Part shown: positions 35,726 through 43,982 of the stretch, in pieces
Numbering within the stretch: position 1 is the first letter of the stretch
Layout of the letters: the number at the start of each line of letters is the position of its first letter
Source of the DNA: Syntrophosphaera sp035450685
GTDB taxonomy: Bacteria; Cloacimonadota; Cloacimonadia; Cloacimonadales; Cloacimonadaceae
Assembly: GCA_035450685.1 (NCBI GenBank)
Contig: DAOTNF010000001.1
Span: forward strand, 186,001-250,000
DNA: 64,000 nt
Reading direction: 5' to 3'
The notes under the pieces: generated by a model
Told to the model about the DNA's origin: nothing
The model's input: the letters and a program-made list of their open reading frames with translations, nothing else
Database searches by the model: none
Program-made: the position numbers and the translations under genes

Positions 35726-36928
35726 ATGAAGATTGCCTGGATCTGCCATTTTAGCAACTCTGAGATACAGGATATCATCAAGCCATATCGCCGGGTCCAT
35801 GCTTACGCTCCCTGGATCACCAACACAGCCAGGCTCTTTGAAAACCAGCAACAACATGAACTTAATGTCATATCTCCGCATCGCTTTATAGCGGGTTCCA
35901 AGTCATTTGTCCTCAGAGGGGTTCGTTATCACTTTTTTAACCCGGGAATTCCTGGTTGGGGCAGGCAATGGCCTCCCTTTTTCAGATTCGATTTGATCAC
36001 AAGTTATCGGCACAATTCGAAAATGATTCATAAATTCATCGACTCTATCAATCCTGATGTGATACATTTACAAGGTGCGGAAAACCCATATTACTCGTCA
36101 TCCATATTCAAGTTGCGCGACCGGTTTCCAATCGTAGTCAATCTGCAAAGAATGGATCCCGAATTTCGGTTTGGCAATACCGCGGAAGCACGCAAACGAA
36201 AGACAGTAGAGATGGCTATAGTGAAGGGGTTTAAGAACTTTTCCATCAGAACGGATACTATGCGTAATGATCTGCTCAAAGTAAACCCTACAGCAAAAAC
36301 CTATTGGGTGCCCTATAATATCCCTCAACCTGTGCCATTCAAGGGACCCAAGGAGTATGATCTTGTTTATTTTGCCAGGGTCAGCAAGCAAAAGGGAATT
36401 GAAGACCTCATACAAGCGGCAGCGTTGCTCACGCCAGACTTTCCCAATCTCACTCTTTGTGTTATCGGTGGGGTGAATCAAAACTATAGGGAATACTTGG
36501 ACGGGCTTGCACTGGCAGGCGGTGTTAAAATCATTTGGAAAGGCTTGCTTCCAGAAATAGAAGATGTTCACAGGGAAGCCTGTAAGGCGCGGATTTCTGT
36601 GCTGCCCACGCATCAGGATATCATACCGGGAACAATTGTTGAAAGCATGCAACTGGGCCTGCCTGTTGTTAGCTATAAGGTGGGAAGTATTCCGGAACTG
36701 AATGCGGAAACCGAATCGGTTCTTTTGGTAGAAAAAGGTGATATTGTTGGCTTGGCGGATAACATCAGGCGATTACTATCGGATACTGAATACGCGGATC
36801 AACTGGCTAAGACCGCTAAGCGTACAATCGATAAGTTTATTAGCGCGCACAACGTCCTGAATAAACACCTAAGCTGTTATGAGGACGTGATTGGTGAGTA
36901 TCAGACCCAAATAAAAAGTAATGTATGA
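35726..36928 (+). CDS. GT4 glycosyltransferase
   Basis: A 400-residue GT-B enzyme of family GT4: HLQGAENPYYSS in the N-domain, YFARVSKQKGIEDLIQAAALL opening the C-domain, and PGTIVESMQLGLPVVSYKVGSIPE, the usual donor-binding EX7E-type region (acidic residue in TIVESMQLG). A cytoplasmic/membrane-associated retaining glycosyltransferase adding a sugar to the repeat unit. Stop overlaps the next start (ATGA). Confidence 0.88.
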   Translation: MKIAWICHFSNSEIQDIIKPYRRVHAYAPWITNTARLFENQQQHELNVISPHRFIAGSKSFVLRGVRYHFFNPGIPGWGRQWPPFFRFDLITSYRHNSKMIHKFIDSINPDVIHLQGAENPYYSSSIFKLRDRFPIVVNLQRMDPEFRFGNTAEARKRKTVEMAIVKGFKNFSIRTDTMRNDLLKVNPTAKTYWVPYNIPQPVPFKGPKEYDLVYFARVSKQKGIEDLIQAAALLTPDFPNLTLCVIGGVNQNYREYLDGLALAGGVKIIWKGLLPEIEDVHREACKARISVLPTHQDIIPGTIVESMQLGLPVVSYKVGSIPELNAETESVLLVEKGDIVGLADNIRRLLSDTEYADQLAKTAKRTIDKFISAHNVLNKHLSCYEDVIGEYQTQIKSNV

Positions 36929-38079
36929 ATATGATGGATAATAAAACAATTTTAGAATTTATTAGGAAGCTATATCCTGACCGTGATTTCGTCCCCCTCC
37001 ACGAACCCTATTTTGGAGGTAACGAAAAAAAGTATCTGCAAGACTGTATCGACAGCACCTTCGTTTCTTCAGTGGGGAAATATGTTGACCGCTTTGAGGA
37101 AATGATCCGCGAATTCACCGGTGCGAAATGTGCGGTGGCGACGGTTAACGGCACCGCGGCGCTGCATATCGCCCTGCTGCTGGCTGGGGTGCAGAGAAAT
37201 GACCTCGTCATCACTCAACCCCTCACCTTCATCGCCACCTGCAACGCGATCTCCTATTGCGGCGCCGAACCTGTGTTCATCGACATCGACAGGCGCAATC
37301 TGGGCCTTTCCGCGGACGCTTTGGAAGCCTGGCTTGCGGCCAATTCTGTCCTTGAGGGGGAAAGCTGCTATCACATTGGCAGCAGGCAAAGACTGGCGGC
37401 CTGCGTGCCGATGCACACTTTCGGACATCCCTGCCAGATTGACAGGATAGTTGAGATCTGCGAACGTTACCATATCCCCGTGGTGGAGGACTCAGCCGAG
37501 TCCATAGGCAGCTATTACAAAGGCAGGCACACGGGCACTTTTGGTAAGCTGGGCGTACTCAGTTTCAACGGTAATAAAACCATCACTACGGGAGGTGGTG
37601 GCATGATCATCACCAATGATGATGAACTGGGTAAGCTGGCCAAGCACATTACTACCACCGCCAAGGTGCCCCATCCCTGGGAGTTCGTGCATGACATGAC
37701 CGGCTATAATTACCGCCTGCCCAATGTAAATGCCGCCCTTGGCTGCGCCCAAATGGAGCAGCTTCCTGAAACACTGGCCAACAAAAGGGAGACAGCCCGG
37801 CTTTATCAGGAATTCTTTGCCAGTCTGGATGGCATCACTTATGTTTCTGAACCCAGAGACTGCGTCTCGAACTACTGGCTGAACGTGATACTATTCAGTA
37901 ATCTCGAAGCCAGAAACGTTTTTTTACAGCAAAGCAATGCCAGCAAGGTTATGACCAGACCCGCCTGGACTCTGATGAACAAACTTGCCATGTTCAGCAA
38001 GGCAATTTCCGGAGATCTGGAAATATCAGAAGATATTGAGTCGCGTTTGGTCAATATACCAAGTAGTTTTAGGCAATGA
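36925..38079 (+). CDS. LegC-family aminotransferase
   Basis: A 384-residue DegT-family PLP aminotransferase of the LegC type: YFGGNEKKYLQDCIDSTFVSSVGKYVDRFE, VNGTAALHIALLLAGV, TFGHPCQIDRI, VVEDSAESIGS and Lys218 in FNGNKTITTGGGGMI. Known LegC enzymes aminate UDP-4-keto-6-deoxy-GlcNAc in legionaminic acid and bacillosamine-type routes. The GNAT gene next door could acetylate the new amino group. A matching 4,6-dehydratase is not adjacent. Its body is GC-richer than its last ~200 nt and the gene after it, which may mark a recombination edge. Confidence 0.88.
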   Translation: MNMMDNKTILEFIRKLYPDRDFVPLHEPYFGGNEKKYLQDCIDSTFVSSVGKYVDRFEEMIREFTGAKCAVATVNGTAALHIALLLAGVQRNDLVITQPLTFIATCNAISYCGAEPVFIDIDRRNLGLSADALEAWLAANSVLEGESCYHIGSRQRLAACVPMHTFGHPCQIDRIVEICERYHIPVVEDSAESIGSYYKGRHTGTFGKLGVLSFNGNKTITTGGGGMIITNDDELGKLAKHITTTAKVPHPWEFVHDMTGYNYRLPNVNAALGCAQMEQLPETLANKRETARLYQEFFASLDGITYVSEPRDCVSNYWLNVILFSNLEARNVFLQQSNASKVMTRPAWTLMNKLAMFSKAISGDLEISEDIESRLVNIPSSFRQ

Positions 38080-38094
38080 TCGTAAGGAGATAAC

Positions 38095-38625
38095 ATGGAA
38101 GCCCAGATTGTTCTTCGTGCTTTGACGTTGTCGGATTTGCCGTTGACACTTTCCTGGCACAATCAGGAAGACATCGTTGACCTCTATTCAGGGCATCCTT
38201 TTCCGGTGAATCAGGAAATGGAAAAGCTATGGTATGACCGGATTTTAACATCAAATTATCCGGTAACTGTGTTTGGTATAGAAGTTGTAGAGACATTTGC
38301 ATTGATTGGTATCTCAGTATTGAAAGATATAGATTTGCTCAATCGGAGCGCCGAAACTGCTATCTATATTGGAGATGATAAGTATCGTGGAAGGGGGTAC
38401 TCAAAACTCGCTCTTGATAAAACTCTTGATTTTGGTTTCAATAAGTTGGGACTCAATCGAATATGGTTGAAAGTCAGGCAGGATAATTCCAAGGCGATAA
38501 GACTCTATGAAAGTGCAGGTTTCAGATTGGAAGGAACGCTAAGGGAAGCGTTGTTTAAAAATGGCAGCTTCGTGTCCGTATCTGTCTATTCCATTTTAAA
38601 TCAAGAATATATACCCATGGTGTGA
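38095..38625 (+). CDS. GNAT N-acetyltransferase (PseH/RimJ-like)
   Basis: A 176-residue GNAT: LRALTLSDLPLTLSWHNQEDI at the N-terminus, IGDDKYRGRGYSKLALDKTL (acetyl-CoA loop) and KVRQDNSKAIRLYESAGFRLEG. PseH-type enzymes acetylate the 4-amino group of UDP-4-amino-4,6-dideoxy sugars, and the position after a LegC aminotransferase supports that. AAGGAG lies just before the ATG. Confidence 0.85.
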   Translation: MEAQIVLRALTLSDLPLTLSWHNQEDIVDLYSGHPFPVNQEMEKLWYDRILTSNYPVTVFGIEVVETFALIGISVLKDIDLLNRSAETAIYIGDDKYRGRGYSKLALDKTLDFGFNKLGLNRIWLKVRQDNSKAIRLYESAGFRLEGTLREALFKNGSFVSVSVYSILNQEYIPMV

Positions 38626-38628
38626 TCA

Positions 38629-39708
38629 TTGGAATTTGGAGTAGCTTCTCTTGATTGTTGCATACACTGGCAAAGACTGTTCGAAGGTCTTCCAGAGAAA
38701 GCAAGCTCTGCTTTTTTTTCTCCAATGTACTACCGGAGCTATACTAACGTCGAAAGTGTCGGGATTGAGTGTTTCTGGGCTTATCAGGACGAGAGCAACT
38801 TTCTTTTCTATCCTTATCTGATCAAGAGCGTCAATGCCTTGGGCTACGATTTGGACGACCAGTATTTCGATGTGTCCGGAGCCTATGGTTACAACGGGCC
38901 TTTGGGCGTGGCGGAAGACCAGAAGTTTCTGAGCGAATATAACTCCAGGCTGGCAGAGCATTTCCAGCAGAACAATGTGGTCACTGAGTTTGTGCGTTAC
39001 TGCCCCATCACCAACAACCGCAGGTTACACAGCTATACTGACCAACTTGACGTGCTCGACAACGTCTATATAGACCTGTCTGCAGGTGTGGATGGTGTAT
39101 GGCAGGATTCATTTGAATACCGGGTGAGGAAAACGATCCGCAAGGGCGCGACCTACGACCTGCAGACCCACATCCTTACGGGCGATGAGATCAAGCGGTC
39201 TGATCTGGAGAGTTTTTATCAGATCTACACCAGCACCATGCAAAGGAACGACGCGGACAGTTTCTATTTTTTTGATTTGGATTTTTTTCTCTCGTTGCAT
39301 AAAAACATGGGACAGATGCTGATGCTGGCGCTTACCTATATGGAAGGAAAGGCTATCACGACGGAGTTGGTGCTTACCAGCGGGAAACTGGCTTTCGCAT
39401 TTCTGGGCGGGACTTTGGGAGAGTACTACCAGTACAAGGCCAACACTTTTCAGCGTTGGGAGCTGGTCAAATACCTTTGTGAGCATGGGTTTGACATCTA
39501 CTCCATGGGGGCCAGCATAGCCCGTGGAGACAGCATCTATACGTTTAAAAAAAGCTTTGCCCGAAACTGTGTCAACCCATTCTACATTGGAACCAAGGTA
39601 CATCTGCCAACTGTGTACAAACAGGTGTGTGATCAGTGGAAGGAAAGGTATCCAGGGGCTGCCGCTGCGCATGCGAACAAAGTTCAGGGTTACAGGATCC
39701 AGGCATAG
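38629..39708 (+). CDS. FemAB-like GNAT acyltransferase
   Basis: A 359-residue protein with a GNAT/FemAB-type fold: FEYRVRKTIRKGATYDLQTH, FYQIYTSTMQRNDAD, ALTYMEGKAITTELVL and YQYKANTFQRWELVKYLCEHGFDIYSMGA match the C-terminal acyl-transfer half seen in polysaccharide loci. Such proteins attach an acyl or aminoacyl group to a sugar or peptide. The start is a TTG at 38629; the first in-frame ATG would remove about 33 residues. Confidence 0.72.
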   Translation: MEFGVASLDCCIHWQRLFEGLPEKASSAFFSPMYYRSYTNVESVGIECFWAYQDESNFLFYPYLIKSVNALGYDLDDQYFDVSGAYGYNGPLGVAEDQKFLSEYNSRLAEHFQQNNVVTEFVRYCPITNNRRLHSYTDQLDVLDNVYIDLSAGVDGVWQDSFEYRVRKTIRKGATYDLQTHILTGDEIKRSDLESFYQIYTSTMQRNDADSFYFFDLDFFLSLHKNMGQMLMLALTYMEGKAITTELVLTSGKLAFAFLGGTLGEYYQYKANTFQRWELVKYLCEHGFDIYSMGASIARGDSIYTFKKSFARNCVNPFYIGTKVHLPTVYKQVCDQWKERYPGAAAAHANKVQGYRIQA

Positions 39709-39761
39709 CGCACTGGGAGCTCTCCTATATACTGCCGTTTGCGATATGGTTGCGGCTCCCA

Positions 39762-39780
39762 GCGATTCGCAGGGAATCGC
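39762..39780 (+). repeat. 7-bp hairpin GCGATTC/GAATCGC
   Basis: GCGATTC (39762-39768), loop GCAGG, GAATCGC (39774-39780), in the gap after the FemAB-like gene. No T-run follows. Confidence 0.4.
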
Positions 39781-39897
39781 AACGGCATCGCAAGCATGGG
39801 TATATGGGCAAGAACAAGGGGGTGTTCACGCAGATGAGCGGTAAAAGTGGTGTTTCGTTTTTTCGTTTGATTCTGTATGGGAGTTATGTTTTATGTG

Positions 39898-39927
39898 TTC
39901 GTGTAGATTAGTGAAATTAGTGGATAA
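39898..39927 (+). repeat. 30-bp TTCGTG intergenic repeat, copy 2
   Basis: TTCGTGTAGATTAGTG...ATTAGTGGATAA matches the element at 8087-8116 at about 24 of 30 positions, in the same orientation and again a few bases in front of a start codon. Confidence 0.45.
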
Positions 39928-39933
39928 GTTGAT

Positions 39934-40380
39934 ATGAAAGCAAAGCTCAAGGTGCTGCTGCCCGGTTTCACCGGCAACATGGATGACGTGGTGATCTACT
40001 ACAATTCCAAGCTAAACAAGTACATCGCCAGACGGAAAGTGATGCCGAAGTTTACTCCGGACAATTCGATCGTGAAAGAGATCCATGCCTTCCGCCGCCG
40101 TATCAAGGTAACGGAGGCTTATCTGAATGACTGCCGGGAATACATCAAGCTATTCAACCAGAAATTCCGCAGACAGGGCAGGGCGCTCAGCACCTGGCCC
40201 AATGTGTATATGAAGCTGATGCGGGCTTTAAAGGGCCAGTATCCCGAACTTGATTTCAAGACCCTGACCCGGGAAGAGGTTCTGGAACGGCAGTTGCCCT
40301 GCCGCACGATCGCGGCAGCGGTTGTGGCGGGCTATCTGGAGAAAGTACCGGGGTATGAAGCATTGGATAGCCCAATTTGA
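39934..40380 (+). CDS. hypothetical protein, unrecognised
   Basis: A 148-residue basic protein without a recognised domain. The N-terminus reads KAKLKVLLPGFTGNMDDVVIYYNSKLNKYIARRK, which could be two or three beta-strands, followed by a helical, Lys/Arg-rich middle. No membrane segment or signal peptide. It is GC-richer than the glycosyltransferase genes around it, has its own noncoding leader with a repeat, and interrupts the otherwise tightly packed locus, so it may be an insertion unrelated to polysaccharide synthesis. Confidence 0.6.
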   Translation: MKAKLKVLLPGFTGNMDDVVIYYNSKLNKYIARRKVMPKFTPDNSIVKEIHAFRRRIKVTEAYLNDCREYIKLFNQKFRRQGRALSTWPNVYMKLMRALKGQYPELDFKTLTREEVLERQLPCRTIAAAVVAGYLEKVPGYEALDSPI

Positions 40381-40422
40381 GTATTTTCATGGTAACAAAC
40401 CAAGTTCTAAAATGGTGAGTTT

Positions 40423-41352
40423 ATGCAAGAATCTGCTGTTCTTTTGATTACTTTTAACAGGCTTGACACCACTAAAGAGGTCCTGAAAGCTCTGCAGATA
40501 GTTAAGCCCAAAAGACTGTACGTCTTTTCCGATGGGGCCAGAAGCAAAGAAGAGGAAAAAATCTGCCAGGAAGTGAGGAACCTGGTTGAGTGGATGGTCG
40601 ATTGGGATTGTGACCTAAGGCGCAAGTACATGGATCATAATCTTGGTTGCGGGCCCGGGCCATTCACTGCGATGAATTGGGCAGTAGAAGAGGAGGATCG
40701 TATCATAATCTTGGAAGACGATTGCGTGCCTTCCCCAGCCTTCTTTCCTTACTGCAACTATCTGCTGGAAAAATATCATGATGATCAAAGGATTTGGTTG
40801 ATCAGTGGCAACAATTATTGTCCAGAATACAAGCTTGACACGGATTACATTTTTACACATTTCGCCCATAGTCAAGGCTGGGCAACTTGGCGTCGCTGCA
40901 TTGAAGACATTGATCTTACAATGCAGAATTGGCCAACTTTTAGAGATAAACGTTTGTTGTTGTCTAGATTACCCTCTCATGAATCCAGGTTCTTTCTGCA
41001 AATGTACGATTCAGCTTATCGGGACAAATCCAGGCTGGCTCATGTATGGGATGTCCAGGCAGGTTTTCATATTGCTGCCAACGGAGGGTTGGGTATCATG
41101 CCAAGAGCCAATCTTGTAACAAACATCGGTTACATGGGAACCCATAGCAGGGGAGTCTACCATTTTCATAACAGGCCTGTTGATGATAGCTTCAAGATAC
41201 AAATTGAACCAAAATTCGTTGTTGCCGATTATATGCACGACAGGTATCATTTTCGTAAACACTGGTGTAGAGTTCCTGTAGTCATGAGGTTACTCAAGAA
41301 AATGCATAGGTCTGTATTGTCATCGATAAAGAGGTTGAATGACAAAAAATAA
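40423..41352 (+). CDS. GT-A glycosyltransferase (HlpA/GNT-I-like)
   Basis: A 309-residue GT-A protein: AVLLITFNRLDTTKEVLKAL, LYVFSDGARSKEEE, NLGCGPGPFTAMNWAVEEEDRIIILEDDCVPSPAFF (EDD as the DxD equivalent) and HSQGWATWRR. This is the set seen in the glycosyltransferases often labelled hemolytic protein HlpA-like, distantly similar to GNT-I. It transfers a sugar to the lipid-linked repeat unit. Overlaps the polymerase gene by 14 nt. Confidence 0.82.
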   Translation: MQESAVLLITFNRLDTTKEVLKALQIVKPKRLYVFSDGARSKEEEKICQEVRNLVEWMVDWDCDLRRKYMDHNLGCGPGPFTAMNWAVEEEDRIIILEDDCVPSPAFFPYCNYLLEKYHDDQRIWLISGNNYCPEYKLDTDYIFTHFAHSQGWATWRRCIEDIDLTMQNWPTFRDKRLLLSRLPSHESRFFLQMYDSAYRDKSRLAHVWDVQAGFHIAANGGLGIMPRANLVTNIGYMGTHSRGVYHFHNRPVDDSFKIQIEPKFVVADYMHDRYHFRKHWCRVPVVMRLLKKMHRSVLSSIKRLNDKK

Positions 41353-42643
41353 GCTTCTTTTATACTTAGCAGCCTTGGTATTGTTGCTTATCATTCTTAG
41401 GCTGGTCCCTGAGAATGTGGATCTAAGGATTGGCCCTGTCAAGGTTTTAAGCTTGGAGTTATGGATAGCCATTTTTGTTATGGTATCATTATCGAATAAG
41501 ACAAGTGCTTTTCTCGGTGCCGATATGCTTTGGGGTTATGTATATGCTGTTGTTGTTTTGGTGTTGGATATTATGGGACACTTGGTTTATTCTTCCAGCG
41601 TATGGCTATCAGCACAAGTAAGACCATTTCTGTTTGCCCTTATTCTGTTTAACGTTTTCGCTCAGAACCCCGATATAGTGAATAAAAGAAAACTTATGAA
41701 CTTCATTGCCATCATTATTGGGCTATCCTGCTTGATCAATATATATGGCCTGATTCGGTACCCGCTGGCTGTTCGGTATATAGTTGGAGGTGGAGAAGGG
41801 GCTGAGGGAAGGGATTTTTATTCGCGGATTGGAATATCGAATTATGGTTTTTTCTCAGGTCTGCCAATGCTAATCCCCGTCTTATTCTACGCCTACCGTA
41901 AAACAATGTCCGTGGCTTATAAGTGGTTGTATGCAATAATTGTTATACTGATAGTGTGGGCACTTTTTCTCAGTACAATCACAACCCCGATTTTAATAGC
42001 TGTCAGCTCAGCTCTGCTGTCTTTAGTGGGAGTTACGCTCAGAAGACGAATTTACTCAATACTGCTGGTGACGACAATTATATTGCTATCATTCATCATT
42101 CCCCCGCAGCAGGTATTTAACTACTCAATACAGGGTTTGATCAATATAAGTCCTTCGTCAGATGTGCGCCGCAGGCTCAATGACATAAAAATAGCATCTG
42201 TAGAAGGTGTTGAAATCACATCCACAGGAAGAACCGAAACAACCGTTGAGCAAAGGTTACAACGGGTGTTCTGGAATCTTGAAACATTTGCCAGGAACCC
42301 TATTGTTGGATCATCTAAAACCAATAACCCCGAAGCGTTTCATCTATTCTGGCTGTATTTTTTAGCCTCGCTGGGCTTGTTTGGTTTTCTGCCTTTTCTG
42401 TTTTCGGTTTATTCTCATATCTCCACGGTACGAAAGAGGGTAGATAAGGAGTTCTGGTATTATTACTTGTTATCGTTGTTAGGGTTCATAGTTTCTGGGT
42501 TGTTAAAGAATATAACCGGCTGGTTTATGTATATTGTGCCTTTTTTCATCGTGCCAGGCATGTATTATCTCGTAACCGATATAGCGGAAGATACTAATTC
42601 TGCAGGCCATTCTGGATTACAAACAGAGGAGAAGTCGCTTTGA
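41339..42643 (+). CDS. Wzy-type O-antigen/polysaccharide polymerase
   Basis: A 434-residue polytopic protein with about 10-11 membrane segments and one larger external loop around residues 255-320 (SIQGLINISPSSDVRRRLNDIKIASVEGVE...EQRLQRVFWNLETFARNPIVGSSKTNNPEAFHLFWLYFL), the usual layout of O-antigen ligase/Wzy proteins. It is the only candidate polymerase in the locus. Sequence conservation in this family is low, so the call rests on topology and the FARNPIVG...H segment. Confidence 0.75.
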   Translation: MTKNKLLLYLAALVLLLIILRLVPENVDLRIGPVKVLSLELWIAIFVMVSLSNKTSAFLGADMLWGYVYAVVVLVLDIMGHLVYSSSVWLSAQVRPFLFALILFNVFAQNPDIVNKRKLMNFIAIIIGLSCLINIYGLIRYPLAVRYIVGGGEGAEGRDFYSRIGISNYGFFSGLPMLIPVLFYAYRKTMSVAYKWLYAIIVILIVWALFLSTITTPILIAVSSALLSLVGVTLRRRIYSILLVTTIILLSFIIPPQQVFNYSIQGLINISPSSDVRRRLNDIKIASVEGVEITSTGRTETTVEQRLQRVFWNLETFARNPIVGSSKTNNPEAFHLFWLYFLASLGLFGFLPFLFSVYSHISTVRKRVDKEFWYYYLLSLLGFIVSGLLKNITGWFMYIVPFFIVPGMYYLVTDIAEDTNSAGHSGLQTEEKSL

Positions 42644-43959
42644 CCTTATTACGATTGCAGGATTTGTTAAGCGGTAAAACGGTAGCGAGGCACTACTCGT
42701 TGTATAAGCAAACTCAATGGTATTCGGAGGAACAGATTAGGGAGTTCCAGATGCAGAAACTCCTGAGGCTCTTAAACCACTGCTACAATAATGTGCCTTA
42801 TTATCAGCGTATAATGCGGGATTTGTCTTTGCATCCAAATGACTTCAGAACACCTGAGGATATTGTCAGGTTACCTATACTTACCAAAGAGATGGTTATC
42901 CAAAACAGCAAGGAATTGACACCTGATAATATTGAGAATATTAAAGGTGTTAAAAGCAGTTACACAGGTGGCACAACTGGCGGCGCTTTATTAAAGCGTA
43001 ACGATGCTGCAACCCGGAGTTCGATCTGGGGGGCATACTACAGATTCTACGACTGGATGGGGATAAAGAGAAGTGATGGCAAAATTGACTTGATGGCTGG
43101 ATACAGCCTAAATCCAACAAAACTTTCTAAGCGCATCACCAGTTGGTTGATAGACAAGACCTCCAATTCCTATACCTTCGACACTTACGCTCCCATACAA
43201 GAAAACCTGGAACGCTTGAAAGAGCTTCTTGGCAAACGGAAGATCAAACTGCTCCGTAGTTATACGCAATATCTATATACAATTGCAAGTGAATTGCGGC
43301 AGAGAGGATATCGCTACAATGTCAAATCGATAATGACCACGGCGGAACCGCTTTTCCCTGAACACCGGGTGTTGTTTCAGGAGGTTTTTGGTGCAGAAGT
43401 TTTTGACCAGTATGGTTGTGGGGAAATCGGCGGAATAGCTTTTGAATGCGATCACCATGAAGGGCTTCATGTTACTGAGGAGAGGGTTATTTTGGAAACT
43501 GGCGAAACAGGTGAATTGATCATCACGGATCTTGATAACCTGGCTTTGCCTCTGATCAGGTATAGTAACGCCGATGAGGCAGAGGTATGCCAGCATAGAT
43601 GTGGTTGCGGTAGAAAGAGTAAATTGATTAAGCAGATCCGGGGCAGGGTGATAGATTATCTCACTGGTCCAGCAGGTCAGACCTTGCATAGTTCCTACCT
43701 CTGGAAGATTATCTACGAAACCAATATTGGCCCCCTGCGCAATTTGGTAAAATTCCAGGCAGTCCAAAATGAGGTGGATAAGATATTACTTAGGATTGTG
43801 GCTCAAAGGTTTACCAAGGAGGAAGAGAATCTGTTAAGCAGGTTACTGAAGGAAAAATTGGGGCCGGTTGACATTGAGTATAAATATGAAGCTAATATAG
43901 AGAATTCATCTTCAGGAAAATACCGGCCTGTAATCAACAATTTGTTGAAGCGTAATTAA
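42640..43959 (+). CDS. CapK/PaaK-like adenylate-forming protein 3
   Basis: A 439-residue PaaK-like protein: KLLRLLNHCYNNVPYYQRIM, ATP loop SYTGGTTGGALLK, TTAEPLFPEHR, FDQYGCGEIGGIAFEC (Cys), ALPLIRYSNADEA and a CGCGRKSKLIKQIRGR Cys motif. Start TTG at 42640 overlaps the upstream TGA. Its neighbour at 43983 is a close homologue, so the pair arose by duplication. These two have a Cys pair before the RGR/NGR motif that the ligases at 16303 and 19960 lack. Confidence 0.85.
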   Translation: MTLLRLQDLLSGKTVARHYSLYKQTQWYSEEQIREFQMQKLLRLLNHCYNNVPYYQRIMRDLSLHPNDFRTPEDIVRLPILTKEMVIQNSKELTPDNIENIKGVKSSYTGGTTGGALLKRNDAATRSSIWGAYYRFYDWMGIKRSDGKIDLMAGYSLNPTKLSKRITSWLIDKTSNSYTFDTYAPIQENLERLKELLGKRKIKLLRSYTQYLYTIASELRQRGYRYNVKSIMTTAEPLFPEHRVLFQEVFGAEVFDQYGCGEIGGIAFECDHHEGLHVTEERVILETGETGELIITDLDNLALPLIRYSNADEAEVCQHRCGCGRKSKLIKQIRGRVIDYLTGPAGQTLHSSYLWKIIYETNIGPLRNLVKFQAVQNEVDKILLRIVAQRFTKEEENLLSRLLKEKLGPVDIEYKYEANIENSSSGKYRPVINNLLKRN

Positions 43960-43982
43960 GCTATTAAGGGACTTAATGTGAT

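Noticed and set aside
39709..39933. Transposase remnant in the gap before the 148-residue gene
   Set aside because: A short open frame reads a basic peptide, but no transposase motif or terminal inverted repeats could be recognised.
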